A stretch of 64,000 nt of DNA from Acrasis kona (Eukaryota; Heterolobosea; Eutetramitea; Acrasida; Acrasidae), in NCBI GenBank assembly GCA_026419775.2, contig JAOPGA020000840.1, positions 102,549-166,548 on the forward strand, in the 5' to 3' direction. Below, one piece after another: positions 20,401-30,353 of the stretch (position 1 is the stretch's first letter; every line of letters starts with the position of its first letter). The notes under the pieces were generated by a model. The model saw only the letters and a list, made by a program, of their open reading frames with translations, was not told the DNA's origin and made no database searches. The position numbers and the translations under genes are program-made.

Positions 20401-20958
20401 CTGACCATGAGCGACGTGGATCGACCCAACGTTGATTTTGTCGTGTTGAAGAAATCATGCGTGACCATTAGTGGTCGCGTCGAAATCGCTAACGATGATT
20501 TGTTGCATGCGTGCGCGGTGGAACTTTACAAGGGAAGCAGTCCGTCCAGCGCTAGATTGACCCAACAACAAGTATTATTGAGTCGCACGTTTGTGTTTGT
20601 TCCAAAAATCTCGGAATCAAATTACTACATCAAGTTGAATTGTAATTTGACGGGCACCGAGTACAAGATGGATAGACAGGATTTGATCTTTGTCGCCAAC
20701 GCAAAGTCGTCGAGCTCCAAAAAATCAACCAGTGCCACTGTTGGTGGCGTGGTGCAGGAAGGTCATGGTTCGTATTTTGTAACGATGAACCCGAACATTA
20801 AGAAGAACACCAACGACCAAACACAAGAAATTAGTCAGACGCCATTCTTTGGTTTGGTATTTGTGGTGATTGTCTTGTTTGGATTTATTTATAACGAACG
20901 CGTTTCTGCTGTACTATCTTCGCTCATACCACAAGAAGAAAAAAAGAAGCGTCAATAA
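17479..20958 (+). CDS. NOMO (nodal modulator), ER translocon-associated BOS-complex subunit
   Basis: CDS join(17479..17915,17955..20958), 1146 residues, one 39-nt intron (junction DNELQKTITDKNG). A cleavable signal peptide (MRIVLLFALLVAFTWAQ) justifies the start at 17479 rather than an earlier non-ATG codon. The lumenal part is a chain of carboxypeptidase regulatory-like Ig folds, each ending in a G.Y.F.....G.Y pattern (for example NGHYMFNDMVPGTYIVHF and NGNFNFEDIPSGTYAI). The C-terminus has one TM (FFGLVFVVIVLFGFIY) and a basic cytosolic end (EEKKKRQ). Length matches animal NOMO (about 1200). It works in the ER membrane with TMEM147 and nicalin at the multipass translocon. Confidence 0.93.
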
Positions 20959-20966
20959 AATATTTT

Positions 20967-22770
20967 TTATACAATCTCTTCTTCTGGATTAAATGTTGCC
21001 ACTTGTTTGGGCGCATGCTCCTGTGACGGCGACGATGGCATGGCATTGATGCCAGCTGCTGCTTCTGCCTTGCCCTTCCTCCTCGCCAGCACGCCGCCAA
21101 TTCCTAGTACAATCAGGCCAGGGAACAAGGCACACCACATGACCAGGAATGCAATGTTCATGTCGGTGGCATCCGAAATGACGCCAACAAGGAAGGGACT
21201 CGGTAAATCTCCAAAAGCATGCAAAAACAATATTTGATATGAATTTGCAAAATGTCTCAACTCTGGTTGCACGCAACTATGATTCATTTAAAAAAAAAAC
21301 AATACTCGATAAAACTCACTTGATCAGAGCAACTTGGAAAGGAGAAGCAATACAAAGAACAGAAAAGATTGCCAAAAAGAAAACAATAAACACGCCAATG
21401 TAATGCATGTCCAGTGCCAAGAAGACAACCAGACCCAACGGTGCGCCTATGCTAATGTACAATACACACCAAAACAAACTTCTGGAGACGCCCATCCAAC
21501 CGGTGGGTCCGCCCGATTTATCCAACAAGAATCCACCCACGCCCGTGGCGACGATGCTCGACACCAATACGATCAAACTGAATCCAATATTTGCAGCCAT
21601 CAACCTGGCTTCTTCGCTAATGTCGAATTTCTCTAAACGATACAAAATGTAAGATGGAGCCCAAAACGTAAGAGCGCCAATGATGGCTCCATAGACGCAA
21701 GATCTGTCACGCGTGAGTACGCAATTACGAAATGATGCTTACATGATGACGATGCATACGTAGACTGGATTCTTGATCAAAAGTTTAAAACTACTCAAAA
21801 GCGTGACCTTCTTTCCTCCTCTCGCTTGTTGTTGATTGGTGGCGGTTGATTTTGTGCTGGTGGCATCGATGGTTCCAGGTCCGATCACTACTTCGTCGGT
21901 GTCAATGTTTCCCTCTGCGTTCATGTCTTCGAATAATTGTACGTCATTTACGAATGCTGTCGTTCTCCACGAGGCGACCATGGTGAGAACGTTTTCCTCT
22001 TCTGGTTGATTATCTGGATGGTCTGGCTCCATGTATTTTTGGTAATCATGTAGAGGCACGAACAAGCACAAGGTGGTGAGGCAAAACATGATGGCACCCT
22101 CTACATAGAACACCAATTGCCAATACTTAAGGTAGGCCATCACTGCTCCCGATACACCATATCCTAAAGCGACACCGACCGGCGTTGTGCACATGAAGAT
22201 GCTCATGTATGTCGACTTGTACTTTTTAGGCGAAATGTCATCCACGATGGTTATAACGAGCGATACAATGGCAGACTCTCCAAGACCTACCACAACCCTC
22301 GAGATTACAAAAAGTACGTAACCCCAATAGGATGCCCTCCCTTTGGATACTTCTCCAAATACACCTCCTAATATTGCCGCTATCGCGAACATGTAATTCC
22401 CAGCTGATATTACTTTCTTCAATGGTTAGATGCTAATTTTGATGATCAACTCACGTTTGCTCTGAACTTCATTGCCAAGTTCGCCCATAACGGAGAAACT
22501 ACCATAAAGCCTTTAAAAATGTGAAAAAGCACTCCATGATGGTGATTTACCTATTGTAAATGCGCTTGCAATTATACCTTCCTCTGTTGATGAGAGTTCC
22601 CAATTTTCTTTTACCATTGGAAGTGCTGCCTATAAAGAGGAATCAAACATGTATTTTTGAAAAAGACTAACTGCGACAACTCCTCTATCAAAGTACATAA
22701 TCAACTGCATAAAGGCCAGAAAGGCCAGCGTGAGTTTCGGGTGCGTCCAAAAGTATTCTATATAGGCCAT
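20967..22770 (-). CDS. Spinster-like MFS transporter
   Basis: CDS complement(join(20967..21276,21320..21703,21743..22416,22455..22510,22551..22629,22672..22770)), 533 residues, five introns of 38-43 nt, all frame-consistent. TM1 carries the Spinster-type YFDRGVVA (cf. Y.DR...A), followed by ENWELSSTEEGIIASAFTIG. TM4-5 have RVVVGLGESAIVSLVITIVDD, and TM11 has HAFGDLPSPFLVGVISD. These belong to SPNS carriers, which export lysophospholipids or sphingosine-1-phosphate from lysosomes or across the plasma membrane. A long acidic loop separates the halves. The last 40 residues are Ala/Ser/Glu-rich. The stop is only 8 bp from that of NOMO, so the two transcripts must overlap at their 3' ends. Confidence 0.88.
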
Positions 22771-22977
22771 CTCGACCACCCACAAGCGCTTTTACGAGTT
22801 GAGTCAACTATTCATTGACATTACCCGTTTTCAGAAGAGATGAGGGGAAAGGAACAATTTTGTATTGGGGTGAAAATTTTATTTGAACAACAATCGTAAT
22901 GGATTTGACCTTAAGTAACAGTTCAATCAAACACATTGCATAGGCACTTCAATCAAGTTGATAATGTTCACAATGCT

Positions 22978-23604
22978 TTATTTACTATTGAGGTTTTTTG
23001 GGTCGAAAAGCCAGAGTTTTTTTGCATCCTTCATTCTTTGCAAAAGGGACTTTTGTTCAGCAAATATTTTCTGTCCCTCCCTCTTAAAACTCAATCCTAG
23101 CTCAAACAGCTCTTCTTGGGAATTGAATTCCTTCTTTGCCTCCTCTAAAAGCTTGTTTATTTCAGACCTTCGAGATTCATCAAATGAAGGTCTATTAATA
23201 ATTTCTTCTACTACCTTGATGTTTGCGTCTCTTTTATTTTCTTCGTCCTTGATGGTTTTTTTGATACCTTCTGCTTGATCATCCGTTAATCCGATGACTT
23301 TGTTTCGATTTCTTAGAATTGCTTCTAATGGGATTGGTACTGATACCAAGTGTTTTTTTAAGTCCCCAAGATCTGAACGCAGTTTTTCAAATGCCTCGTA
23401 ATCTGGTCCAAAATAAGTTGGAGCTGGTGTTGTGGATTCCTCTGGATAAATACTCCCCTTCATAGATTCTGGAACATTATTTAAACCATCCAGCCTTACT
23501 GGAGTTGCATCCCCTCCATGAAAAGTATCGCTGCTGCGATCGAACTGCTTTGCAAAATCTTCTCTGCTCTCTAGGAGCTCTTTGACCATATCACTAGTGG
23601 ACAT
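22978..23604 (-). CDS. Uncharacterised acidic/basic coiled-coil protein
   Basis: 208 residues from the first ATG (MSTSDMVKELLESRED); the frame extends a few codons further upstream but without an ATG. Low-complexity N-terminus, then a largely helical charged C-terminal half (DEENKRDANIKVVEEII, EINKLLEEAKKEFNSQEELFELG) that should form coiled coil. No signal, membrane segment or known domain. The stop is within AAATAAA. It lies 60 bp downstream of the glycosidase on the same strand. I do not recognise it. Confidence 0.65.
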   Translation of the reverse strand: MSTSDMVKELLESREDFAKQFDRSSDTFHGGDATPVRLDGLNNVPESMKGSIYPEESTTPAPTYFGPDYEAFEKLRSDLGDLKKHLVSVPIPLEAILRNRNKVIGLTDDQAEGIKKTIKDEENKRDANIKVVEEIINRPSFDESRRSEINKLLEEAKKEFNSQEELFELGLSFKREGQKIFAEQKSLLQRMKDAKKLWLFDPKNLNSK

Positions 23605-23664
23605 TTCGTCGTACAAAATTGAAAAAGCGGGAGTTAAGAACAACCAAAATAAAACAGGAACATT

Positions 23665-25259
23665 TTATTCATCATAAGTAACAACACCTACAAAGTATGG
23701 ACCCACTTGGATAGCATTCTTAGTTTTGATTTGCTTTGCGTCACTATAAGTGCCAGTTGTGGTATCCAAATATTCCAACTCACCACCAGTCATGCCATCA
23801 ATTTCGACGACCAAGTTGGACGATGATTTATTCAATATTAAAGTCTTCTTAACCCATCGTTCACTCTTTCCGGCCACAATGAAGCTTTGAACAAATACAA
23901 GAGAGGATGCTTGCTCTGTTTGAACCAGAGTCACATCTCTGTTACCATTTTGCACGCCAATGTGTTTATTGATTAATTTGAGTACAAAGTATCTTGCATT
24001 TCCAACCCCTGTTTCCCAGTTCACCATCGAAACGCTCGGATATTGAGAAGGGTATCCAACCATTTGACTCATTCCAACGGCATCTATACCAAGAGAAGCT
24101 AATTTAACGTAACAGTAGGCGTACTGTGCAGCTGCAATATTCCAATATGCATCTGGTATTGGCTTTGGTTGCTGTTGCGTGGCCGAACCACCCAAAATGA
24201 CTCCGAGCTCATTTATGGTTGTTTTGGTATTTGGAGACAAACTCTTGCGAATCTTTTCAAATTCGGGTACATGGCTCAAAAAGTCGTCAGTCTGTTCGAA
24301 AATTTGTTTGGACCAACTGTCGACGGGTTTTGAATCGTCAGGTTCGGCATAGAAATCTAAAAATAAAGCATTATAACTTTAATGTGTGAAGATTCTTACG
24401 ATAACTGATCCAGTCGAGTGGAATGCCTGCATCATGATTTGAAGAATTTAAAAAGTAATTAATGTAATTGTAATTTCTTCTGGGGTTGATCAGGGATAGA
24501 CCAATAAATTCGGCATTGGGTAGGTATCGCCTCACTTTGGCAACCACTTTGTCATATACTTTTGTATAATACTCTACTGTGAAACTGAGTCGAGATTTTT
24601 AATTTGTGAATGTTGTTGACTTACCTGTGCTCTGCTTCGATCTCATTAAACACCTCGAAACCAGCAATGTTGTAGTGGTGATTAGATTTTTGTAAATCTC
24701 CACATTCATCGATGAACCCACCGTGGCTGTACCAAGCTGCCATTCTGGCATAATAGTCAGCTATTTGTTGTGCGGATTCATCGACTAATTTCGATCCTTG
24801 TTGGTAGCTCCAGGTTGGTACGGTGTAATCCTTAGGGATGTCGACTTTTGTATCTTTAAACAACCACGCGGGTTGTGTGCAAAAAGATAGGTATGATGTG
24901 CGACCAGCGTTAGCATCAAGGAAGTTTGTTACCTGTGGATCAAGTAGCTTAAAGTCCCAACTTGTTTTGTTAACAGACGCATCACACCGTGGTGGATGTA
25001 ATTCTGCCACGCTCATACGAGGATATGGGTACCATGCGGCAAAACGCGACCACTCTGCATTTAATTCTTTAATGTTCTTGTATACTTGGGCACCAATTGG
25101 GCTTGTCGGTAACACTAATGGGTTGGTGACGATCTGGAAGGTTGCGGTTGTTTTTGATTTGATGACTACTTCATGCCATTTGGTCTTTACTACTATACTT
25201 TCTGCCAGAAGCTTCGCCACCAATACTGATAAATAGACAAGGAGTAATTTGTTGTTCAT
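23665..25259 (-). CDS. Secreted GH39-like glycoside hydrolase (clan GH-A fold)
   Basis: CDS complement(join(23665..24356,24400..24584,24625..25259)), 503 residues, introns of 43 and 40 nt (junctions EAEHSFTVEYY and ISYHFYAEPDD). A signal peptide MNNKLLLVYLSVLVAKLLAES leads the secreted enzyme. A (beta/alpha)8 barrel is suggested by the acid/base motif FEVFNEIE near residue 205 (Asn-Glu after strand 4) and by TINELG near residue 315, where the nucleophile Glu after strand 7 is expected. The HFYAEP segment between them also fits. The C-terminal 150 residues are beta-rich. Spacing resembles GH39 (iduronidase/xylosidase). The sugar substrate cannot be read; secreted or lysosomal digestion is likely. 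Confidence 0.7.
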
Positions 25260-25761
25260 GATTAAAATTTTGATCTATCTACCATTTTGATTCTCCGGTT
25301 ATATTATTTTTAGATATTGACCTCCGGTCGCTGCGAACTTGCTGTGAACTAAAGATTAGCGACACTCAAGGATAATCTCGATGTGTGATCAGCAACAAAC
25401 CAGATTTTGTTGTGATCTTTCAGAACATCAAGTACTACATCCCTTAATATTGAAAGGTCCCTGGAGAAGTCACGAAGATCAATGTAAATAAAACCATCTC
25501 CTGAATACTTCCATATCTCCTCTGTAACACAAGAATCATTAAAAACATATCAACGTTACTTTTATTGTGATTATACAAAATTACTCATCTTGTTGAGAAA
25601 GTATTTGCGAACTCGACATTACAAGTGTTTAATCTCATTTAAATATGGCAACTATAATTTGACAATCACAATTTTAACTGAGTTCTCTTCTTACAAATAT
25701 GGTATTCAATTGGGATATAAATAGTCGTCAAACTTCCCAGAACACGTAAATTATAACGAGG
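25260..25761. other. Divergent promoter region containing a possible small minus-strand exon
   Basis: About 500 bp between the glycosidase and lipase starts. On the minus strand 25349-25520 is open and coding-like (KEIWKYSGDGFIYIDLRDF, then SILRDVVLDVLKDHNKIWFV), ending at TAG. A plausible acceptor (TTACAG) precedes it and a GTAATT donor lies about 60 nt upstream. However, the only ATG in a compatible phase would give a four-base first coding exon (ATGA). It may be a small gene, a gene remnant, or chance. TATA-like AT runs precede the lipase ATG. Confidence 0.3.
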
Positions 25762-26742
25762 ATGTTGAGGGTTGCACTATTGCTTGTGATATATGCTGTT
25801 TTGGTTTGTTCCCTATCATCGTTGAACTATCCAAAAAGAGTAAAGCCCTACAACTATACAAACAAACCAAATACACTGTTTTTTAAAAACACATTCAAGT
25901 CATTTTCAGAAAAAGTCAACAAAATAGGGGATAAGGTTGTTGGATCTGTATCAACCGCTATTGACAAAATCTCGGCTCCAAATGTTGTAGCTAGAGTCCT
26001 GGACAAACGCTTTTTAAATTTCGACGATTACATTGCAGTAAAGTTTGCTCACGATGCCTATCGAAGTGGCAGAGCACTTCCAGACACAATTCCAAACAAA
26101 CACCAGTGGAGGGTTGAACTTGTTTCAGAAATCCCATCACAAAGTGTAGTCACCAAAATTTATGTGAACGACCACCTGGGCTTAGTAGTGGTGTCATATA
26201 AGGGGACCGACTCTATTAGTAACGTAATACACGATTTGCAATCTCTTGAAATATTATCGAATGTGGTAGTACATAACGTAAATGTTGGAAGAGTTGCAAA
26301 CGGCTTCTTGAATGTATATAAAATGAACATACAAGCCATAGAGAAAGCTGTCGCACCATACATATCAAAGAATTACAGATTAATTTTTACTGGACATTCG
26401 TTGGGTGGAGCGACATCAACAATAGGAGCTCTTAGTACTGCTATAGCATATCCTAGTGCTAACATCAAGTTAATTACTTTTGCTTCGCCAATGGTTGGTG
26501 ATGGCAACTTCAAGAATATGGTAGAGTCAAGAATTGGAGTCATACATAGATGGGTAAGCCAATGGACAAATCTATTCACGAGAAGAACTGACTACGACGA
26601 CATTACGCAACTTCCACCTTACTCTTTCATGAAGCATGTGGGAGAAAGAGCAAGTATTGTGTGCCCCTACAGTATTAATCTTAAGTGTCACCCCATCGCA
26701 GATGGGTATATCCGAGGTATGGATAACGACTACAAGGGGTAG
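25762..26742 (+). CDS. Secreted class 3 (fungal-type) lipase
   Basis: 326 residues, one exon. The signal peptide is MLRVALLLVIYAVLVCS. The lipase_3 core shows an oxyanion strand VVVSYKGTDS near residue 148, the nucleophile elbow FTGHSLGGA near residue 211, and a catalytic Asp in DDITQLPP near residue 275. A late His in LKCHPIADGY (near residue 312) completes the Ser-Asp-His triad. It hydrolyses acylglycerols or phospholipids after secretion or in phagosomes. The 60-residue region after the signal is basic and may be a propeptide. Confidence 0.9.
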   Translation: MLRVALLLVIYAVLVCSLSSLNYPKRVKPYNYTNKPNTLFFKNTFKSFSEKVNKIGDKVVGSVSTAIDKISAPNVVARVLDKRFLNFDDYIAVKFAHDAYRSGRALPDTIPNKHQWRVELVSEIPSQSVVTKIYVNDHLGLVVVSYKGTDSISNVIHDLQSLEILSNVVVHNVNVGRVANGFLNVYKMNIQAIEKAVAPYISKNYRLIFTGHSLGGATSTIGALSTAIAYPSANIKLITFASPMVGDGNFKNMVESRIGVIHRWVSQWTNLFTRRTDYDDITQLPPYSFMKHVGERASIVCPYSINLKCHPIADGYIRGMDNDYKG

Positions 26743-27006
26743 TTAAATAAATACCATTGGTATAAAAACCACCTGAGTATGTCATTCATAATTTTATATA
26801 TGATTTTGATAAAACCAAGCTCGCTTTCGGTTGTGTGTATACCTCTCTATGGTCTTCATTATTGGTTAGTTATGGATGTATCTTGTTCACACAACACGCT
26901 TGTTGAATCCGATTTTGTGTCTGCCCGAAGTTTCGTGTTGTCGATTACAAATCCCAGTTGACTAAAAGCAAACCGTTTTGAAAACGAAAGAACTGATTAT
27001 TAGGTT

Positions 27007-27858
27007 ATGGGCAATTTTTGCTCGTCAAAAAGTGGAGGTGAGCAAATTGTCGTTAACTAAAGCACTAAAATTTCAGGTTCCGTAGAAACAGATAAAGATG
27101 GAGACATCAAGATAGATAATTCCAGGTGATTTTCCATAATTTATTGATGATATAACATTCCAGTGAACCCAAGTTCAAACTTGTTATAGTTGGAGACTCG
27201 ACTGTTGGCAAAACATCTCTATTAACAAAAATCATTGACAAGGACTTTAACATGCAGACTACACCAACGGTTGGTGTTGATTTCGTAAGTACCCAGGAAC
27301 ATACAGTCCACTTATTTTAGAAAAACGTTGTCGTTGAAGTATACAACAAGAAGGTACATTTACAAATTGTATGTTTGAATCATTCGACACGAACTAACTT
27401 TTCAGTGGGACACAGCAGGTTACTACATTACATTTTTTTGATCTTACATGTTCAGGTCAGGAGAGGTTCAGATCGATTGCAGCGCAGTATTATAGGAGAG
27501 CCAATGGATGTCTGCTTCTTTTCGATATTACGCGACGAGAGACTTTTACTGCACTTCCGCGCTGGATTGAAGACATTACCACCAATTCCAACGAGCTAGT
27601 CAAGATCACAGTGGTAGGAAACAAGAAGGACCTGTCCGATTCAAGAAAAGTAACGGAGAATGAAGCGGACGTAAGTTTACACCCCACGCACAAACACATT
27701 ACGATTAGATGTTCTGTCTCAGACAAAAAAACAACATCAACTACACCGAGATTAGCGTAAAGGAAACCGACCAAGAAGCCATCACTCACATTTTCGAAGA
27801 AATGGCCAAAGAAATACTAAACCAAAGGGAGGCCAACATCAACAGTCCCTCTTTTTAA
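27007..27858 (+). CDS. Rab-family GTPase with N-terminal acylation signal instead of C-terminal prenylation
   Basis: CDS join(27007..27037,27077..27125,27164..27284,27321..27368,27406..27418,27456..27670,27709..27858), 208 residues, six introns of 36-39 nt. G1 is GDSTVGKTS, switch I has TPTVGVDF, G3 WDTAGQERFRS, G4 GNKKD, G5 SVKE. The fifth exon is only 13 nt and encodes WDTA plus the first base of the Gly codon. The protein begins MGNFCSSKSGG: Gly2 is a myristoylation candidate and Cys5 a palmitoylation candidate. It ends NQREANINSPSF with no cysteine, so prenylation is impossible. This is the layout of plant ARA6/RABF1. It probably acts on endosomal membranes. Family certain; subfamily inferred. 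Confidence 0.9.
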
Positions 27859-27893
27859 ACATTTGTACAATAAAATTTTTAAACTAAAATTTA

Positions 27894-29975
27894 TTACAAT
27901 TCATCGCTGTCGAATGGTTTGTCGTCATCGTCAGTGCTTGTTGGAACGTCATCGTCGTCAATCTTGTAGGCCTCGGATGGATCGGCATCGTCAAGGTCCA
28001 ACTCATCGCCGCCGAAACCTCCGTGTACGCTGTTCATGATTGGGTTGATGGTCCTGCGCAACTTTTTGAGTTGATCTTCGAATTGTTGCTTTCCTACGGT
28101 GACGCGATCGACGCTCTTCTTCATCCATTGTAGGGAGCTCTTTAGTGCGTTGATGACTGTGGTCTTGTCCTTGCTCTTGAGACGGTTGGCAACGTTCTTG
28201 TTGCTCAATCCGCTCTTGACGCTCTCAATGTATTGTTCCAACTTTTGCTTGGCTTGGCTCTTCTCCAAGAACAAGGCATCCTCTTCGCTGTTCTTCTTTG
28301 CGTCCTGTTGCATTTGTTCAATCTCTTCTGCGCTCAAGGTTCCCTTCTTGATTTCGACTTCTTGCTTGTTCTTGGTGGCTTGGTCCTCTGCGATCACCTT
28401 CAAGATACCGTTTTGATCCAACTTGAATGTGACCTTGATTTGTGGAACGCCTCTTGGCGCTGGTGGAATGCCAGTCAAGTCCAACTCTCCCAACTTTCTG
28501 TTGTACTTTGTGATTCTTCTCTCTCCTTCGTAGATGGGGATGCTTAGTCTGGTTTGGTAATCTTCGGTGGTGGTGAACACGTCGCTCTTCTCTGTTGGCA
28601 CCGGAGTGTTTCTTGGAATGATGGTCGCCATGACGCCACCAACGGTCTCGATACCCAAGCTCAACGGAGTCACGTCGATCAACACGACGTCTGGTACCAA
28701 TCCGCACAAGACACCTGCTTGAACGGCTGCTCCGTAGGCGATGGCCTCGTCGGGGTTGACGTCGGTCTTGAGCTCCTTTCCATCAAAGTGCTTCTTTAGT
28801 AATTCTCTAACCTTTGGAATACGGGTGCTACCTCCGACCAACACGACTTCGTCAATGTCATTCTTGCTTAATCCAGAATCCTTCAACACGCGGTCGACTG
28901 GGATCAATGTCTTCTTGAACAAGTCATTGTTCAATCTTTCGAATTGTGCACGGGTAACCTTCTCGCTCATGTCGACACCCTCTAGTAGTGAATCCAACTC
29001 GATGACGGTTTCTTCTTGGTAGGATAGAGTTCTCTTTGCTTGTTCGCAGGCCAACTTGAGTCTTTGGAAAGCACGCAAGTCGGTTTCAAAGTTCTTCTTG
29101 ATGTCCTTGTTCTTCTTTAAGAAGTTCTTGGCGACATCCTCGACGAAACGAAGATCGAAATCTTCTCCTCCCAAGTGAGTGTCTCCTGAGGTGGCAATGA
29201 CTTCGAACACACCACGATCGATGGTCAACAAGGACACATCGAACGTTCCTCCTCCCAAATCAAAGACCAAAACATTTTCTTCCTTGTCCTTCTTGAATAG
29301 ACCATAGGCCATGCTTGCAGCGGTTGGCTCGTTTACGATTCTCAATACATTCAAACCAGCAATCTTACCAGCGTCTTCGGTCGCGGTTCTTTGTTGATCG
29401 TTAAAGTAGGCTGGTACGGTGATGACGGCATGTCTTACTTCGGTACCAAGATGCTTTTCTGCGATTTGCTTCATGCGGGTCAAAACCATGGCAGAGACTT
29501 CTTCGGGGGATAAAACTTGTTCGTCCTCTCCGTTGACACCGGTGTTGACTTTAACGTAGACTCTTCCGTCCTTGTTGGTTAGATCGTATGTGAGTAGTTT
29601 AGCATCGCGCTTGAGAACTTCATTGTATCTGCGACCAATTAGACGCTTGACGTCATATAGGGTATTCTTGGGGTTGAATTGAGCATTGTTTTTGGCTGCT
29701 TCTCCGATGAGTCTTTCACCGGATTCTGTGAAGCTCACAACGCTAGGTGTAATACGGTTACCCTGTTCGTTAGGGATAATAACGACACCAGCGTCCTTAT
29801 CGTAGATAGCTACAACAGAGTATGTTGTTCCAAGATCGATACCAATAACGGGTGTATCGTAAGTGGAGTTTGTTTTTGTTAAGATCACTTCTTTTGCTTT
29901 AGATCCAACACCATCATATGATAGTGTGGATGCGATCAGAGCCAATAGTAAGGTGAGGACGATCGCTGCCTTCAT
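27894..29975 (-). CDS. BiP/GRP78, ER-lumenal HSP70 chaperone
   Basis: 693 residues, one exon. A signal peptide ([19 protein letters not shown]) is followed by the HSP70 ATPase signatures [25 protein letters not shown] and [12 protein letters not shown]. The substrate-binding domain has [14 protein letters not shown]. The acidic tail ends in SDEL, an ER-retrieval signal variant. It folds nascent secretory proteins and gates the translocon. The tail is long and acidic ([13 protein letters not shown]). Codon use is more GC3-biased than neighbours, as expected for a highly expressed gene. The stop overlaps TAATAAA. The numerous open frames on the opposite strand are shadows of this bias. Confidence 0.97.
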   Translation of the reverse strand: MKAAIVLTLLLALIASTLSYDGVGSKAKEVILTKTNSTYDTPVIGIDLGTTYSVVAIYDKDAGVVIIPNEQGNRITPSVVSFTESGERLIGEAAKNNAQFNPKNTLYDVKRLIGRRYNEVLKRDAKLLTYDLTNKDGRVYVKVNTGVNGEDEQVLSPEEVSAMVLTRMKQIAEKHLGTEVRHAVITVPAYFNDQQRTATEDAGKIAGLNVLRIVNEPTAASMAYGLFKKDKEENVLVFDLGGGTFDVSLLTIDRGVFEVIATSGDTHLGGEDFDLRFVEDVAKNFLKKNKDIKKNFETDLRAFQRLKLACEQAKRTLSYQEETVIELDSLLEGVDMSEKVTRAQFERLNNDLFKKTLIPVDRVLKDSGLSKNDIDEVVLVGGSTRIPKVRELLKKHFDGKELKTDVNPDEAIAYGAAVQAGVLCGLVPDVVLIDVTPLSLGIETVGGVMATIIPRNTPVPTEKSDVFTTTEDYQTRLSIPIYEGERRITKYNRKLGELDLTGIPPAPRGVPQIKVTFKLDQNGILKVIAEDQATKNKQEVEIKKGTLSAEEIEQMQQDAKKNSEEDALFLEKSQAKQKLEQYIESVKSGLSNKNVANRLKSKDKTTVINALKSSLQWMKKSVDRVTVGKQQFEDQLKKLRRTINPIMNSVHGGFGGDELDLDDADPSEAYKIDDDDVPTSTDDDDKPFDSDEL

Positions 29976-30353
29976 TTTTTTGTACGGTGTGAAACAAAAT
30001 CCACGGTCAACCCATCAAGAAAAGATCTCCAACACGTGTCAAATCACCGGTTGACATTGGAATTCCTGTATCGTGTCCCAATCATTCAATCAATGATAGA
30101 GCGACAAGTGAACCGTTGCTATGTGTGACTTTTACTGTAATATGATCAGGTGGTTGTGTTCTGTGCATTGAAAATAATGGTGTGTTAAAAAATGCGAATT
30201 CAAACATGTTCATGACATCTAATCATTAGAATTAAAATAATATTTGTTCTCATTTTTTGTGAACGTATGTGCTGCAATGGCAGTGTGATCAAAAATGAAC
30301 CAGAACAATTGTAAGAAAGCAATTGGATTACAACTTCGTCAGGTAGAATTCTG
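29976..30353. other. Divergent promoter region of BiP and gamma-glutamyl hydrolase
   Basis: About 380 bp. It contains the ACACGTGT palindrome near BiP and repeated short TCAATCA/ATTGATTG words (around 30090). I see no RNA gene and no convincing coding exon. Confidence 0.5.
30032..30039. promoter_or_regulatory. Palindromic ACACGTGT (E-box/G-box core) upstream of BiP
   Basis: The perfect palindrome ACACGTGT lies 57 bp upstream of the BiP start codon. CACGTG-core elements bind bZIP and bHLH factors, and related motifs act in unfolded-protein-response promoters of other eukaryotes. Its placement is suggestive; function is inference. No CCAAT-N9-CCACG ERSE is visible. Confidence 0.3.

Noticed and set aside
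22978-23643. Longer N-terminus for the coiled-coil orphan and a similar one for the MTHFR-like gene (to 49376)
   Set aside because: Both extensions begin with non-ATG codons and run into the neighbouring gene's flank; the first ATG was preferred.
28099-29022. Several ORFs antisense to BiP
   Set aside because: Caused by the strong codon bias of BiP on the other strand.
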